Of a stretch of DNA of 64,000 nt, positions 16,802 through 26,568 are shown one piece after another. A program made the translations under genes and the position numbers. Below the pieces are notes generated by a model. It had not been told where the DNA came from, ran no database searches, and worked only from the letters and a program-made list of their open reading frames with translations. The first letter of the stretch is position 1; each line of letters opens with the position of its first letter. This DNA is from an uncultured Serinicoccus sp. (GTDB lineage Bacteria; Actinomycetota; Actinomycetes; Actinomycetales; Dermatophilaceae), in assembly GCF_947487915.1 (NCBI RefSeq), contig NZ_CANKYH010000012.1:1-64000 (forward strand), read 5' to 3'.

Positions 16802-17779
16802 TCAGCCGCGCGGGCCCCGCAGGAAGCCGGCACCCCAGGTGAGGTGCATGGTGGCCAGCACGGCGGGCATCCGCGCCACGACCCGCGGGTCGCGCCCCCG
16901 GGCGATCCAGGCGCCGCCGGCGGTGACCGCGGCGGCATACCCGAGGGGGAGCAGCCACAGCGGACGCCACGCCAGGCCCCCGGCCGTCCCCAGGGCGATG
17001 AGCCCGAGGGCCACCGGCGGCGCGAGGTAGCGGGCGTTCACCGAGTCCGGGTGCTGGCGCACCACCTGCCGCCGCCACTGCCCGCTGCCGTAGAACTGCC
17101 GGGCGAGGTCGCGGAACGTCGACCGGGGGCGGTAGGTCACCGTGAGCTCCGGCGTGAACCACACCGTGCCGCCGGCCTGCCGGATCCGGTGGTTCATCTC
17201 CCAGTCCTGGGCGCGGGTGAACGCGGGGTCGTAGCCGCCCACCCGGCGCAGCCAGTCGCGTCGGAACACCCCCAGGAAGACGGTGTCCGCCGGCCCGGCC
17301 TCCCCCCCGACGTGGAAGCGCTCGGCGCCCATGCCCAGCGGCGAGCGCATCGCCAGCGCCACCGCCTCCTGCATGGCGCCGGTCCCCTCGGCCAGCATGA
17401 TCCCGCCGACGTTGGCGGCGCCGGTCTCCTCCAGGATCTCGACCGCGCGCCGGACGTAGCCCTCGCTGAGCTCCCCGTGGCCGTCCATCCGGACGACGAT
17501 CTCGTGACGTGCCTGCGCGACGGCGGCGTTGAGGCCGTCCGGGGTCCGGCCCGAGGGGTTCGTGACCACCCGGACGCGGTCGTCCGCGGCGGCGAGCCCG
17601 TCGGCGACCTCACGCGTCCGGTCGCGGCTGGGGCCCACCGCGAGCACCACCTCCATCGCGCCCGGGTAGTCCTGGGCCAGCACCGAGCGCACGGCATGCG
17701 GCAGGTGCTCCTGCTCGTTGAGGACGGTCATGACGACCGACACGGGTGGGGCGGAGACGGGCCGGGACGCAGAGCTCAC
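16802..17779 (-). CDS. Membrane-associated family-2 glycosyltransferase
   Basis: 325 residues: GT2 core with VSVVMTVLNEQEHLP, the nucleotide-sugar acidic site VRMDGHGE (DxH form rather than DxD), ALAMRSPLGMGAERFH, and acceptor-site RAQDWEMNHRIRQAGG. About four hydrophobic segments after residue 245 anchor it. It resembles succinoglycan/exopolysaccharide-type transferases, so an extracellular polysaccharide or envelope role is likely. The start GTG follows TAGCCT by 6 nt. It is divergent from the LCP gene. Confidence 0.85.
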   Translation of the reverse strand: MSSASRPVSAPPVSVVMTVLNEQEHLPHAVRSVLAQDYPGAMEVVLAVGPSRDRTREVADGLAAADDRVRVVTNPSGRTPDGLNAAVAQARHEIVVRMDGHGELSEGYVRRAVEILEETGAANVGGIMLAEGTGAMQEAVALAMRSPLGMGAERFHVGGEAGPADTVFLGVFRRDWLRRVGGYDPAFTRAQDWEMNHRIRQAGGTVWFTPELTVTYRPRSTFRDLARQFYGSGQWRRQVVRQHPDSVNARYLAPPVALGLIALGTAGGLAWRPLWLLPLGYAAAVTAGGAWIARGRDPRVVARMPAVLATMHLTWGAGFLRGPRG

Positions 17780-17785
17780 GCCGCG

Positions 17786-17791
17786 AGGCTA
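17786..17791 (-). promoter_or_regulatory. -10 element of GT2 gene
   Basis: TAGCCT on the minus strand, with 6 nt to the GTG at 17779. Confidence 0.5.
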
Positions 17792-17850
17792 CCCGGGTCG
17801 GGACGCGCGCGGCGGTCCGGCACTCCCAGCCCGGGGCAAGGTCGAGCACG

Positions 17851-17856
17851 TAGTCT
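17851..17856 (+). promoter_or_regulatory. -10 element of LCP gene
   Basis: TAGTCT with 8 nt to the GTG at 17865. It lies 60 bp from the divergent GT2 element. Confidence 0.5.
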
Positions 17857-17864
17857 GTCGTCCC

Positions 17865-19121
17865 GTGCCCGACCATCCGCAGGACGACTGGACCCGCCCC
17901 ATGCCGCGTACTCCGCGGGGGGGCGCTCGCCACGACCCCGACGCCACGGAGCGGATCCCGCTGCCCTACGTGGACCGGACCGGTCCGAACCGTGACGAGA
18001 CCTGGGGGCACGACGCGTGGCAGGAGCGCGGTGACGAGCGCGACCACGACACGCCGCCGTCGCGGTACGACGAGCGGGGCCGCCACGACGACGACCGGTA
18101 CGCAGGGGACGAACGGCCCGACGGCCGGGACCGGTATGCCGCTCCCCCGCCGCGGCGGCGCCGACCGCGCTACGCCCTCCGCCGCACCGCCGCCCTGGTG
18201 GCGCTGGGCGTGGTCGCCTACCTCGTCTCGATGGTCGTCGTCGTCTCCCTGGTCTGGGGCAGCGTCAACCGGATCGACGCCACCCCCGACGTGGCCGACC
18301 GCCCGCCCGCGGCGGACGGGGCCAACTACCTGCTGGTCGGCACGGACAGCCGGGAGGCCCTGACCGACGAGCAGCGCGGCGAGTTCGGCACCGGGTTCAC
18401 CGAGGGCCACCGGGCGGACACCGTCATGCTGCTGCACGTGCCCACCTTCGGCGAGCCGACCCTGGTGAGCCTGCCCCGGGACAGCTACGTCGAGATCCGC
18501 GACGGGGGGTTCAACAAGCTCAACGCCGCCCATGCCAACGGCGGTCCCGAGCAGCTGGTGGACACCGTGGAGCGGGCGACCGGGCTCCCCGTGGACGGCT
18601 ACCTGGAGATCGGCTTCGGCGGCTTCGTCGACGTCGTCGACGGGGTCGGCGGCGTGGAGATGTGCCTGGACCAGCCGATCGCGGACGAGAAGGCGCACAT
18701 CGACCTGCCCGCGGGGTGCCAGGAGCTGGCCGGGGAGCAGGCGCTGGGCTACGTCCGGATGCGCTACAGCGACCCGCGTGGCGACCTCGGCCGCGTCGAG
18801 CGGCAGCGCGAGTTCCTCTCCGCCCTCGTCGACCGCCTGCTCACCCCCGCCACCGTGCTCGTGCCCTGGCGGTTGCACGACGTGGGCACCTCCACCGGGT
18901 CGGCCCTGAGCCTGGGCGACGACACCTCGATGCTCGAGGCGGGCCGGATGGCCTGGGCGATGCGCCAGGTCGCGGCCGGCGAGGGCAACTCGGTGACGGT
19001 GCCCATCGCCGACACGAACTACCCGACGGAGGTGGGCAGTACCGTGCTGTGGGACGAGCAGGGGGCCAGCCAGCTGTTCACCGCGCTCCGGCAGGGGCAG
19101 GCCATCACTGTCGAGCCGTGA
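17865..19121 (+). CDS. LCP-family (LytR-CpsA-Psr) envelope glycopolymer ligase
   Basis: 418 residues. A long charged cytoplasmic N-terminus (about 105 residues rich in Asp, Arg and Pro) precedes one transmembrane helix (ALVALGVVAYLVSMVVVVSLVWG). The extracellular LCP domain carries NYLLVGTDSRE, HRADTVMLLHVP, LVSLPRDSYVEI, YLEIGFGGFVDVVDGVGGV and GYVRMRYSDPRGDLGRVERQ; the arginines and aspartates are those that bind polyprenyl pyrophosphate. LCP enzymes transfer lipid-linked glycans to peptidoglycan. Linkage to TIGR03089 and a GT2 gene matches mycobacterial gene order. Confidence 0.92.
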   Translation: MPDHPQDDWTRPMPRTPRGGARHDPDATERIPLPYVDRTGPNRDETWGHDAWQERGDERDHDTPPSRYDERGRHDDDRYAGDERPDGRDRYAAPPPRRRRPRYALRRTAALVALGVVAYLVSMVVVVSLVWGSVNRIDATPDVADRPPAADGANYLLVGTDSREALTDEQRGEFGTGFTEGHRADTVMLLHVPTFGEPTLVSLPRDSYVEIRDGGFNKLNAAHANGGPEQLVDTVERATGLPVDGYLEIGFGGFVDVVDGVGGVEMCLDQPIADEKAHIDLPAGCQELAGEQALGYVRMRYSDPRGDLGRVERQREFLSALVDRLLTPATVLVPWRLHDVGTSTGSALSLGDDTSMLEAGRMAWAMRQVAAGEGNSVTVPIADTNYPTEVGSTVLWDEQGASQLFTALRQGQAITVEP

Positions 19122-19133
19122 GGCCCGTCGGGC

Positions 19134-19139
19134 TACCCT
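19134..19139 (+). promoter_or_regulatory. -10 element of the kinase gene
   Basis: TACCCT lies 20 nt before the ATG at 19160, and GGAGGTGA sits in between. This unit therefore has a short leader with a ribosome site, unlike most others in the window. Confidence 0.45.
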
Positions 19140-19159
19140 TGCGCTGATCGGAGGTGACC

Positions 19160-20938
19160 ATGGCGGACCCGCACGAGACGGACCACGAGCCGGAGACCAC
19201 AGCTCCCGCACCGGCGTCGCAGGACCCCACGCTGGTGGCCGGGCGCTACCGCATCGTCCGCACCCTGGGCCGCGGTGGGGGCGGGCACGTGTGGCTCGCG
19301 ACGGACGAGAACCTCGGGCGGCAGGTCGCCCTGAAACGGGTCGGGGGCGAGCCCGACACCGAGGTGCTGCTGAGCCGGGGGTTCCGCGAGGCCCGCACCA
19401 GCGCGACGCTGGCCCACCAGCACGTCGTCCGCGTCTACGACGCCTTCGAGCACGAGGGTTCTCCCTGGATCGTCATGGAGTTCGTGGAGGGCCCCTCCCT
19501 GGCCGAGCTCATCAGCGACGGCCGACGACTCCCGGCGGGGCAGGTCGCCGCCGTGGGTGCACAGATGGCGACCGCGCTGGCCGCGGCCCACCGCGCCGGC
19601 ATCCTGCACCGTGACGTCAAGCCGGCCAACGTCCTGCTCACCGGTGGGGAGGGCCACGACGCCAAGCTCACCGACTTCGGCATCGCCCGGGCCGACGAGG
19701 ACCCGCAGCTGACCCGGACCGGGTTCGTGTCGGGCACCGCCGCCTACTTCTCCCCCGAGCTGGCCCGGGGAGAGGAGGCGAGCACCGCCTCGGACGTCTG
19801 GGCCCTGGGCGCCACGCTCTACGCCGCCGTCGAAGGTCGACGGCCCTACGACGAGCGGCCCAACGCGGTGGCCCAGCTGCACACGATCGCCCGGGAGGAG
19901 CCGCGCCCGCCCCAGCACGCAGGGCCCCTCACGACGGCGCTGCGGGGCATGCTGGACCCCGACCCGGAGAGCCGGTGGGACGCCGCCCGGGCAGCCCGGG
20001 AGCTCAGCGCCGTCGCGGAGGACCCTGACACCGACGAGGGGGCCACCCGCGGCGTGGGTCCGGCCGCCGCCGGTGCCGCCGCCGGCGCTGCCGCCGGTGC
20101 CGCCGCGGGCGCGGCGGGCGCGGCGGCCGGCCACGCCGCCGACCACACCCAGGCGGTGCCGCAGGCCGACCCCACGCGCTCCTTCCCCCGGGCCACCCCG
20201 GACCCGGCGCGCGCCGGCGTCGACGCCCCCGCGGCCCCCCCGCCGACCTACCACCGCGAGCACCGGCCCCAGGGGGCCGAGCACCCCGGCGGCCACGGCC
20301 GGACCCAGCACCGCCGCGGCGTGTGGCTGGGGTGGCTGCTCGCCGTGCCGCTGGCCCTGCTCCTGGGCTGGCTGGTGTGGAGCATCGCCACGGGTCCCGA
20401 CGCCGGTGGCGGTGGGACCCCGGCCGACCCGGGCCCGACGTCGCAGGCACCCGGGACGCCGGTCAGCGCCCAGGAGGCGCAGAGACTGGCGGAGGACTTC
20501 TACACCACGCTGGAGCAGGACGGTCTCGCGGCCGCGCAGCAGCTGACCACCCCGTCGGCCTACATCGCCCCCGACATCGCGGACGGGCTGGATTCCGTCG
20601 CGGTCGCCGACCTGAGGGCGCAGGAGCGGGAGGACGGCACCGCCCAGGTCGACGCCGTCGTCACCTACACCTACGGTCCGGTCGTCATCGAGCAGCAGGA
20701 GACGCTCGGCATCGGCCGCGAGGACGGACAGGCCCGCATCTCGGTCCGGCAGGCGGTGGAGCGCAGCAGGTCCGGGGAGCCGACCGACGCCGACGAGGAC
20801 GACGGCGGCCAGAACGCCGACACCGACGGCGACAACGACGACACCGACGGCGGGGACGGGAACGGCGACGACACCAACCGCGACGACACCAACCGCGACG
20901 ACCAGAGCGAGGGCACCGGCAGCGGCGACGACGGCTGA
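19160..20938 (+). CDS. Membrane Ser/Thr protein kinase, PknB-type, with non-PASTA sensor domain
   Basis: 592 residues. The cytoplasmic kinase domain has the glycine loop GRGGGGHVW, VALKRV lysine, HRDVKPAN near 149-156, DFG near 172 and a SPE motif in place of APE. A very Ala/Gly-rich linker (about 300-320) leads to a transmembrane helix near 387-410. The extracellular part (AQRLAEDFYTTLEQDGLAAAQQL) looks like a small NTF2/SnoaL-type domain rather than PASTA repeats. The C-terminus is a very acidic Asp/Asn/Gly tail that includes a 15-bp tandem duplication. Catalytic residues are intact. Confidence 0.88.
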   Translation: MADPHETDHEPETTAPAPASQDPTLVAGRYRIVRTLGRGGGGHVWLATDENLGRQVALKRVGGEPDTEVLLSRGFREARTSATLAHQHVVRVYDAFEHEGSPWIVMEFVEGPSLAELISDGRRLPAGQVAAVGAQMATALAAAHRAGILHRDVKPANVLLTGGEGHDAKLTDFGIARADEDPQLTRTGFVSGTAAYFSPELARGEEASTASDVWALGATLYAAVEGRRPYDERPNAVAQLHTIAREEPRPPQHAGPLTTALRGMLDPDPESRWDAARAARELSAVAEDPDTDEGATRGVGPAAAGAAAGAAAGAAAGAAGAAAGHAADHTQAVPQADPTRSFPRATPDPARAGVDAPAAPPPTYHREHRPQGAEHPGGHGRTQHRRGVWLGWLLAVPLALLLGWLVWSIATGPDAGGGGTPADPGPTSQAPGTPVSAQEAQRLAEDFYTTLEQDGLAAAQQLTTPSAYIAPDIADGLDSVAVADLRAQEREDGTAQVDAVVTYTYGPVVIEQQETLGIGREDGQARISVRQAVERSRSGEPTDADEDDGGQNADTDGDNDDTDGGDGNGDDTNRDDTNRDDQSEGTGSGDDG

Positions 20939-20951
20939 GACCCGCTGCGGC

Positions 20952-22115
20952 TCAGCCCCGGAGCAGCTGGCGGGCCATGACGACCCGCTGGATCTGGTTG
21001 GTGCCCTCGTAGATCTGGGTGATCTTGGCGTCCCGCATCATCCGCTCCACGGGGAAGTCCCGGGTGTAGCCGTAGCCCCCGAGCAGCTGCACCGCGTCGG
21101 TCGTGACCTCCATGGCGACGTCCGAGGCGAAGCACTTGGCCGCCGCGCCGAAGAACGGCAGGTCGGCGTCCCCGCGCTCGGACTTCGCCGCGGCGACGTA
21201 GACCATCTGTCGGGCGGCCTCCAGCTTCATCCCCATGTCGGCGAGCATGAACTGCACCCCCTGGAAGTCGGCCACGGCCCGACCGAACTGCTGCCGCTCC
21301 TTGACGTAGCCGAGGGCGAAGTCCAGGGCGCCCTGGGCGATGCCGACGGCCTGCGCCCCGATGGTGACCCGCGTGTGGTCGAGGGTGCGCAGGGCGATCT
21401 TCAGGCCCTCCCCGAGGCCACCGACCATGCGCTCGCCCGGGATCCGGCAGCCGTCGAAGAGCAGCTCCCGGGTGGGGCTGCCCTTGATGCCGAGCTTCTT
21501 CTCCGGCGCTCCGAAGGTGAACCCCTCGTCCCCCTTCTCCACGACGAACGCGGTCACGTTGCGCCCCCGGGGACCGTCCGGGTCGGTGACCGCCATGACC
21601 GTGTAGTACTCGCTGACCCCCGCGTTGGTGATCCACGACTTCTGCCCGGTGAGGACGAAGTCGTCGCCGTCCGCGACCGCCTTGCAGGTCATGCCCGCGG
21701 TGTCCGACCCCGCACCGGCCTCGGAGAGGCCGTAGGAGAACATCGCCGTCCCGGAGGCCACCTCCGGGAGGTACCGGGCCTTGACCTCCTCGCTGGCGGC
21801 GAGGATGAGCGGCATGGTGCCGAGCTTGTTGACCGCGGGGATGAGCGAGCTGCTCGCGCAGGCCCGGGCGACCTCCTCGATGACGATGCAGGTGGCCAGC
21901 GCGTCCGCGCCGACCCCGTCGTAGTCCTCGGCGATGTGCGGGGCGTGGAAGTCGGTCGCCACGAGGGCCTGGAGCGCCTCGTCGGGGAAGCGGCCCTCCT
22001 CGTCGACGGCGGCGGCGTGCGGCGCGATCTGCTCGTCCGCCACCTCGCGCACCGCCGCACGCAGGGCCTCGTGATCCTCGTTGATCCGGAACAGGTCGAA
22101 CTCGCTCGTGCTCAT
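20952..22115 (-). CDS. Acyl-CoA dehydrogenase
   Basis: 387-residue FAD enzyme that makes the alpha-beta double bond of an acyl-CoA. Motifs: the FAD-binding [17 protein letters not shown], the RERQQFGR-like [58 protein letters not shown] with the catalytic glutamate of the YEGT motif. The length and motifs fit short/branched-chain members. The ATG at 22115 follows TACGCT by 7 nt; the longer open frame upstream has no support. Confidence 0.92.
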   Translation of the reverse strand: MSTSEFDLFRINEDHEALRAAVREVADEQIAPHAAAVDEEGRFPDEALQALVATDFHAPHIAEDYDGVGADALATCIVIEEVARACASSSLIPAVNKLGTMPLILAASEEVKARYLPEVASGTAMFSYGLSEAGAGSDTAGMTCKAVADGDDFVLTGQKSWITNAGVSEYYTVMAVTDPDGPRGRNVTAFVVEKGDEGFTFGAPEKKLGIKGSPTRELLFDGCRIPGERMVGGLGEGLKIALRTLDHTRVTIGAQAVGIAQGALDFALGYVKERQQFGRAVADFQGVQFMLADMGMKLEAARQMVYVAAAKSERGDADLPFFGAAAKCFASDVAMEVTTDAVQLLGGYGYTRDFPVERMMRDAKITQIYEGTNQIQRVVMARQLLRG

Positions 22116-22122
22116 GGGGGGC

Positions 22123-22128
22123 AGCGTA
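22123..22128 (-). promoter_or_regulatory. -10 element of acyl-CoA dehydrogenase gene
   Basis: TACGCT on the minus strand, with seven nt (GCCCCCC) to the ATG at 22115. Confidence 0.5.
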
Positions 22129-22159
22129 CCCGCCGCCCCGAGCGGGCCTGACGTGCGCG

Positions 22160-23185
22160 TCACCCGCCCAGGGCGGGGATGACCTCGCTCTCGAACAGCT
22201 CGATGCCGGAGGTGTCGAAGGCCGCCTCGGGGAAGTAGGTGATGGCGTAGGTCATGCCCAGCGCCTCCAGGCCCCGCAGCGTCTCGGCGACCTGCTCGGG
22301 GGTCCCGACCAGGGGCTGCGTGCGCAGGCTCTCGGCCTGGCCCCGCGCCGCCTCCTCGGAGAGCCCAGCGCGACGGTAGCGCTCGCTCACCGCGCTGAGC
22401 CGCTCCTCCACCTCGCCGGCGTCCCGGCCGACGACGACGTTGTAGTTGGCACTGCGGACGATCTCACCGGGGTCACGGCCCACGTCGGCGCAGTGCTCGG
22501 CCAGCACGGCGGACTTGTGCCGGAAGCCCTCGGGAGAGCCGTCGAAGTTGGTGGCGTCGGCATACTCGGCCGCGATGCGCAGGGTGTTGCGCTCCCCGCC
22601 CCCGGCGACCCACACCGGTATGCCGTTGCCCGGGCTGCCCCCGAACCCCTCGGTGCTGCCCTGCAGGGGCCGGGGGAAGCACATCGCCCCGTCGACCTGG
22701 TAGTGCTCGCCGTCCAGCGTGGCCGACCCGGTCGTCCACATCTGTCGGAAGATGTCGACGCCCTCGCGCAACCGTGCCAGCCGCTCCCCCGCGCCGGGGA
22801 AGCCGTAGCCGTAGGCGCGCCACTCGTGCTCGTACCACCCCGCACCGATGCCCATGTCCACCCGGCCGCCGGAGATGACGTCGACGGTCGCGGCGACCTT
22901 GGCGAGGTAGGTCGGCGCGCGGTAGCTCATGCAGGTGCACATCTGGCCCAGGCGCACGCGTCCGGTGGTCGCGGCGAGCGCGGCCATGAGGGTCCAGGCC
23001 TCGTGGCAGGCCTCCTCGCTGGGCTCGGGCACGGTGTGCACGTGGTCGTAGACCCACACCGAGGTCCAGCCCTCCTCCGCGTCGGCGTGCCTGGCCACGT
23101 CGAGCATGGCTCCCCACTGCTGCTGCGGGGGGATGCCGACGAGGTCCATCCGCCAGCCCTGGGGAACGAAGAGTCCGAAGCGCAT
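22160..23185 (-). CDS. LLM-class F420-dependent oxidoreductase
   Basis: 341 residues of the luciferase-like TIM-barrel family. The start [70 protein letters not shown] and the C-terminal [12 protein letters not shown] pattern match the actinobacterial F420-using branch. The substrate is unknown. The presence of fbiA-fbiB 10 kb away means the cofactor is probably made in this organism. Start at 23185 follows TAGGGT by 7 nt. Confidence 0.87.
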   Translation of the reverse strand: MRFGLFVPQGWRMDLVGIPPQQQWGAMLDVARHADAEEGWTSVWVYDHVHTVPEPSEEACHEAWTLMAALAATTGRVRLGQMCTCMSYRAPTYLAKVAATVDVISGGRVDMGIGAGWYEHEWRAYGYGFPGAGERLARLREGVDIFRQMWTTGSATLDGEHYQVDGAMCFPRPLQGSTEGFGGSPGNGIPVWVAGGGERNTLRIAAEYADATNFDGSPEGFRHKSAVLAEHCADVGRDPGEIVRSANYNVVVGRDAGEVEERLSAVSERYRRAGLSEEAARGQAESLRTQPLVGTPEQVAETLRGLEALGMTYAITYFPEAAFDTSGIELFESEVIPALGG

Positions 23186-23192
23186 GGCCCCG

Positions 23193-23198
23193 ACCCTA
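23193..23198 (-). promoter_or_regulatory. -10 element of LLM oxidoreductase gene
   Basis: TAGGGT on the minus strand, 7 nt before the ATG at 23185, within the 21-bp gap after purE. Confidence 0.5.
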
Positions 23199-23206
23199 CG
23201 CGGCGC

Positions 23207-23749
23207 TCAGGGTGCCGGCGGGCCGACCCGGCGGGCGCGCAGCCGCTCGCCCTTGGCGTGCGCCTGGTCCCGCAGGTCTTCGGCGAAGGCCGCCAGCTGC
23301 TCGCGCAGCCGCTGCGCCCGCTCGCCCTCACCGGCGGCGAGGGTGCGCACCGCCAGCAGGCCGGCGTTGCGGGCGCCCGCCACCGACACGGTGGCCACGG
23401 GGATCCCGGCCGGCATCTGCACGATCGAGAGCAGGGAGTCCAGGCCGTCCAGATGCTTCAGCGGGACCGGGACCCCGATGACGGGCAGGACGGTGACCGA
23501 GGCGAGCATCCCGGGCAGGTGGGCGGCCCCGCCGGCGCCCGCGACGATGACCCGCAGCCCACGGTCGGCGGCGGTGCGGCCGTAGTCGATCATCTCGGCC
23601 GGCATACGGTGCGCCGAGACCACGTCGGCCTCGAAGGGCACCCCGAACTCCTCGAGCGCCTGCGCCGCGGCCTCCATCACCGGCCAGTCGCTGTCGCTGC
23701 CCATGACCAGGCCGACGAGGGGCGGCGCGGTGCGGTCGCCGCTGCTCAC
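23207..23749 (-). CDS. purE: N5-carboxyaminoimidazole ribonucleotide mutase
   Basis: 180-residue class I Pur[50 protein letters not shown] and [29 protein letters not shown]. It converts N5-CAIR from PurK to CAIR in purine synthesis. The GTG overlaps the purK stop as GTGA (23746-23749), so the pair is co-translated. A charged C-terminal extension of about 25 residues follows the core. Confidence 0.95.
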   Translation of the reverse strand: MSSGDRTAPPLVGLVMGSDSDWPVMEAAAQALEEFGVPFEADVVSAHRMPAEMIDYGRTAADRGLRVIVAGAGGAAHLPGMLASVTVLPVIGVPVPLKHLDGLDSLLSIVQMPAGIPVATVSVAGARNAGLLAVRTLAAGEGERAQRLREQLAAFAEDLRDQAHAKGERLRARRVGPPAP

Positions 23750-24963
23750 TCGGTCACCACCCCCTGCAGGTAGTCGGCGGCGTGCCTGCTGCGGCCGCGC
23801 AGCTCCTCGAGCGAGCCCAGGTCGCCCTGCTCGCCGCCGTAGACGGTGACGTGCCCGAGCTTGCGCCCCGGTCGCACCCCCTTGCCGTAGAGGTGCACCT
23901 TGAGCCCCGGGTCGCGGGCCAGCAGGTGGCGGTAGGTGGCGTAGAGCTCGGGGTAGTCCCCGCCCAGGACGTTGGCCGAGGCCGTCCACGGCGCCCTGGC
24001 GGACGGGTCCCCCAGCGGCAGGTCCAGCACCGCCCGCAGGTGCTGCTCGAACTGGCTGGTGACCGAGCCGTCGATGCTCCAGTGCCCGCTGTTGTGCGGC
24101 CGCATCGCCAGCTCGTTGACGAGGTATGCCGGGGCGCCGGTCCCCGGGTCGCGCACCTCGAACGCCTCCACCGCCAGGACGCCGGTGACGTCCAGCTCCC
24201 CGGCGAGCCGCAGCGCGCCCTCGGTGAGGGCCGCGGCCAGACCCGGGTCGAGGGAGGGCGCCGGGGCGAGCACCTCGGTGTTGATGCCCCCCTCCTGCAC
24301 GGTCTCCACGACGGGCCAGGCCGCGGCCTGGCCAGAGGGGCTGCGGCCCACCATGATCGACAGCTCGCGGGAGAAGTCCACGGCCTCCTCCAGCAGGATG
24401 CCGTCGGCGAGCCCGCCCCGCCCCACGCCCTCGAGCCACCCGTCGAGGTCGGCGGGGCCACGGCAGACGAGCACCCCCTTGCCGTCGTAGCCCCCGCGCG
24501 GCGCCTTGGCCACCAGCGGCCACCCCACCTGGGCGGCGAACTCCTCGACGTCGGCAGCGGTCCGGGCCTGCGCCCAGCGGGGGCACGGCAGCCCCAGCGC
24601 GGTGAGGCGCCGCCGCATGGCGAGCTTGTCCTGGGCGAAGACGAGGGCCTGCGGGCTGGGGTGCAGGGCCACCCCGGCGTCCTGCAGGGCCAGGAGCACC
24701 TCCTGCGGCACGTGCTCGTGGTCGAAGGTCACCACGTCGCACCCCCGGGCGAACGCCAGCACGGCCTCGGTGTCGGTGTGCTCCCCGACCGGGCTGTGCG
24801 GCACCACGAGGGCTGCGCTGGAGGTCGGGCTCTCGGCGAGCACAGACAGGGTGAGGGCGAGGTTGGTCGCGGGTGGCTGGCACATGCGGGCGAGCTGCCC
24901 CCCGCCGACGATGCCCACCACCGGGAAGCCGCCCTCGGCACGGACGGGGCTGGGAGAGGTCAC
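23746..24963 (-). CDS. purK: N5-carboxyaminoimidazole ribonucleotide synthase
   Basis: 405-residue ATP-grasp enzyme that carboxylates AIR with bicarbonate and ATP. Motifs: [13 protein letters not shown] at the N-terminus, [26 protein letters not shown] (ATP site), [20 protein letters not shown], and [17 protein letters not shown] with metal ligands. The GTG start is placed 6 nt after TAGGCT. PurK-PurE next to gtrA and birA follows mycobacterial order. Confidence 0.95.
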   Translation of the reverse strand: MTSPSPVRAEGGFPVVGIVGGGQLARMCQPPATNLALTLSVLAESPTSSAALVVPHSPVGEHTDTEAVLAFARGCDVVTFDHEHVPQEVLLALQDAGVALHPSPQALVFAQDKLAMRRRLTALGLPCPRWAQARTAADVEEFAAQVGWPLVAKAPRGGYDGKGVLVCRGPADLDGWLEGVGRGGLADGILLEEAVDFSRELSIMVGRSPSGQAAAWPVVETVQEGGINTEVLAPAPSLDPGLAAALTEGALRLAGELDVTGVLAVEAFEVRDPGTGAPAYLVNELAMRPHNSGHWSIDGSVTSQFEQHLRAVLDLPLGDPSARAPWTASANVLGGDYPELYATYRHLLARDPGLKVHLYGKGVRPGRKLGHVTVYGGEQGDLGSLEELRGRSRHAADYLQGVVTE

Positions 24964-24969
24964 GTGATC

Positions 24970-24975
24970 AGCCTA
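24970..24975 (-). promoter_or_regulatory. -10 element of purKE
   Basis: TAGGCT on the minus strand, with 6 nt (GATCAC) to the GTG at 24963. Confidence 0.5.
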
Positions 24976-24990
24976 CCCAGCCGCTCCACC

Positions 24991-24996
24991 TAGACT
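24991..24996 (+). promoter_or_regulatory. -10 element of gtrA
   Basis: TAGACT with 8 nt to the GTG at 25005. It lies 15 bp from the divergent purK element, so both promoters share a very small region. Confidence 0.5.
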
Positions 24997-25004
24997 GCCG
25001 CCCC

Positions 25005-25526
25005 GTGACCCCCTCTGCCGCCTCCGGGCTCGTGGCGCGTGCCCGCGCGACCTACCAGGTCCTCGTGGCCGAGCTCGCGAAGTTCGGGACCGTGGGCGCC
25101 GTGGCCTTCGTGCTCGACACGGCGCTCTACAACCTGCTCGTCTTCGGGGTGCCGGGTCTGGGCGAGGGGCCCATGTCCGCCACGCCGCTGTGGGCCAAGG
25201 TGGTCGCGACGAGCGTGGCGACGGTCTTCTCCTGGGTCGGCAACCGGTGGTGGACCTTCCGGCACCGGCGCAGCGAGCCGGTGGCGCACGAGTTCGCCCT
25301 CTTCGTCCTCTTCAACGCGGTCGGGCTCCTCATCGCGGTGGCCTGCCTGGGCTTCTCCCGCTACGTGCTGGGGCTGGACAGCCAGCTGGCCGACAACATC
25401 TCGGGCAACGGCGTGGGCCTGGTGCTGGGCACGATGTTCCGCTTCTGGGCCTACCGGACCTTCGTGTTCCGCGGCGAGCTGGAGCTCGACGCGACCGGTC
25501 AGGGCGTGACGGCCCGGGGCAGGTAG
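25005..25526 (+). CDS. GtrA-family membrane protein
   Basis: 173 residues with four predicted transmembrane segments: FGTVGAVAFVLDTALYNLLVF, a second around ATSVATVFSWVGNRWW, FALFVLFNAVGLLIAVACLGF and a last one ending RFWAYRTFVF. GtrA proteins are thought to help flip or transfer lipid-linked sugars in O-antigen or arabinogalactan-type pathways. The 3' end overlaps the histidine kinase 3' end by 28 bp. Confidence 0.88.
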   Translation: MTPSAASGLVARARATYQVLVAELAKFGTVGAVAFVLDTALYNLLVFGVPGLGEGPMSATPLWAKVVATSVATVFSWVGNRWWTFRHRRSEPVAHEFALFVLFNAVGLLIAVACLGFSRYVLGLDSQLADNISGNGVGLVLGTMFRFWAYRTFVFRGELELDATGQGVTARGR

Positions 25527-26563
25527 CAGGCGAAGGTCGGCGGGAAGGCGCGGGTCAGCTCCAGCCGGCCGCCGATCGACTCGGCCGTCTCCCGCGCCAC
25601 CGCGAGCCCGAGCCCGGTCCCCTGCCCGCTCGTCGTGCCGCGGTCGAAGATGGTCCGGGCCAGGTCGCGAGGGATCCCCGGGCCCTGGTCGGAGACGGTG
25701 AACACCGCCGAGGGCCCCGAGTGCGCGACGTGCACCCGCACGTCGCCGCGTCCGTGCACCAGCGAGTTCTCGACGAGCGTGTTGAGCACCTGCGAGAGGA
25801 CCGAGGCGCTCGCCTCGACGATGACCCCCCGCTCGCAGGTGAGCTCGATCGAGCGCCCCCGCTCCTCGAAGGCCGGCGTCCACTCCTCGTCGAGGCCGGC
25901 GAGCACCGCGTCGGCGGCGCTGACCGCGCCACCGCTGGCGTGCCCCGCCCGGGTGCGCTGGAGCAGCTCGTCGACCACCCCGGTCAGCCGTTCCACCTGG
26001 CTGATGGCGATCTCCGCCTCGGCCCGGGCCACGGACGCGTCGTCGGACTGGGCGATCTCCTCCAGCCGCAGCAGCAGCGCGGCCAGCGGGGTGCGCAGCT
26101 GGTGCGAGGCGTCCGCCGCGAAGGACCGCTCGAAGACGAGCGCCCGGGCGAAGGTGTGGTGGTGCCGGTCGACCTCGCGGGCCACGGCGTCGATCTCGGC
26201 GATCCCGGAGCGGAACGGCTCCTGCTCCACGAGCCGCCCGGGCCGGGTCTGCGGGTCCAGCACGAACCCGCCCGAGGCGAGCTCGTCGGTGCGGTGGGCC
26301 AGCTGGCGCAGGGGCCGGGCGGTGGTCTCCGCGGCGCGGTCCGCCCACGAGCGCGCGGCCGGGACCGCGATCGCCAGGATCACCGCACCGGTGAGGACCA
26401 GGGTGCCGAGGAGCCACCAGTCGGGCATCTCCCCGCTACCGGTCTGCCACCGCGTGGTCTGCGCCTCGCGCAGCAGCCAGGCGATGAGCGCGCCGAAGAG
26501 GAGGCAGACCCCGACCACGGTCAGCACGATGCGTACCGCCAGGTCGCGCAGCACCTTGCGCAC
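25499..26563 (-). CDS. Two-component sensor histidine kinase
   Basis: 354 residues: two transmembrane helices (about 10-30 and 50-70), with only about 20 residues outside, so the stimulus may be sensed in or near the membrane. A HAMP-like linker leads to the HisKA box FAADASHQLRTPL (His154), then the ATPase domain with NTLVENSLVHG (N box), DQGPGIP (G1) and GTGLGLAVA (G2). The short sensor is the intramembrane-sensing type. The GTG start is 5 nt after the response regulator stop. Confidence 0.9.
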   Translation of the reverse strand: MRKVLRDLAVRIVLTVVGVCLLFGALIAWLLREAQTTRWQTGSGEMPDWWLLGTLVLTGAVILAIAVPAARSWADRAAETTARPLRQLAHRTDELASGGFVLDPQTRPGRLVEQEPFRSGIAEIDAVAREVDRHHHTFARALVFERSFAADASHQLRTPLAALLLRLEEIAQSDDASVARAEAEIAISQVERLTGVVDELLQRTRAGHASGGAVSAADAVLAGLDEEWTPAFEERGRSIELTCERGVIVEASASVLSQVLNTLVENSLVHGRGDVRVHVAHSGPSAVFTVSDQGPGIPRDLARTIFDRGTTSGQGTGLGLAVARETAESIGGRLELTRAFPPTFACYLPRAVTP

Positions 26564-26568
26564 GGCGC

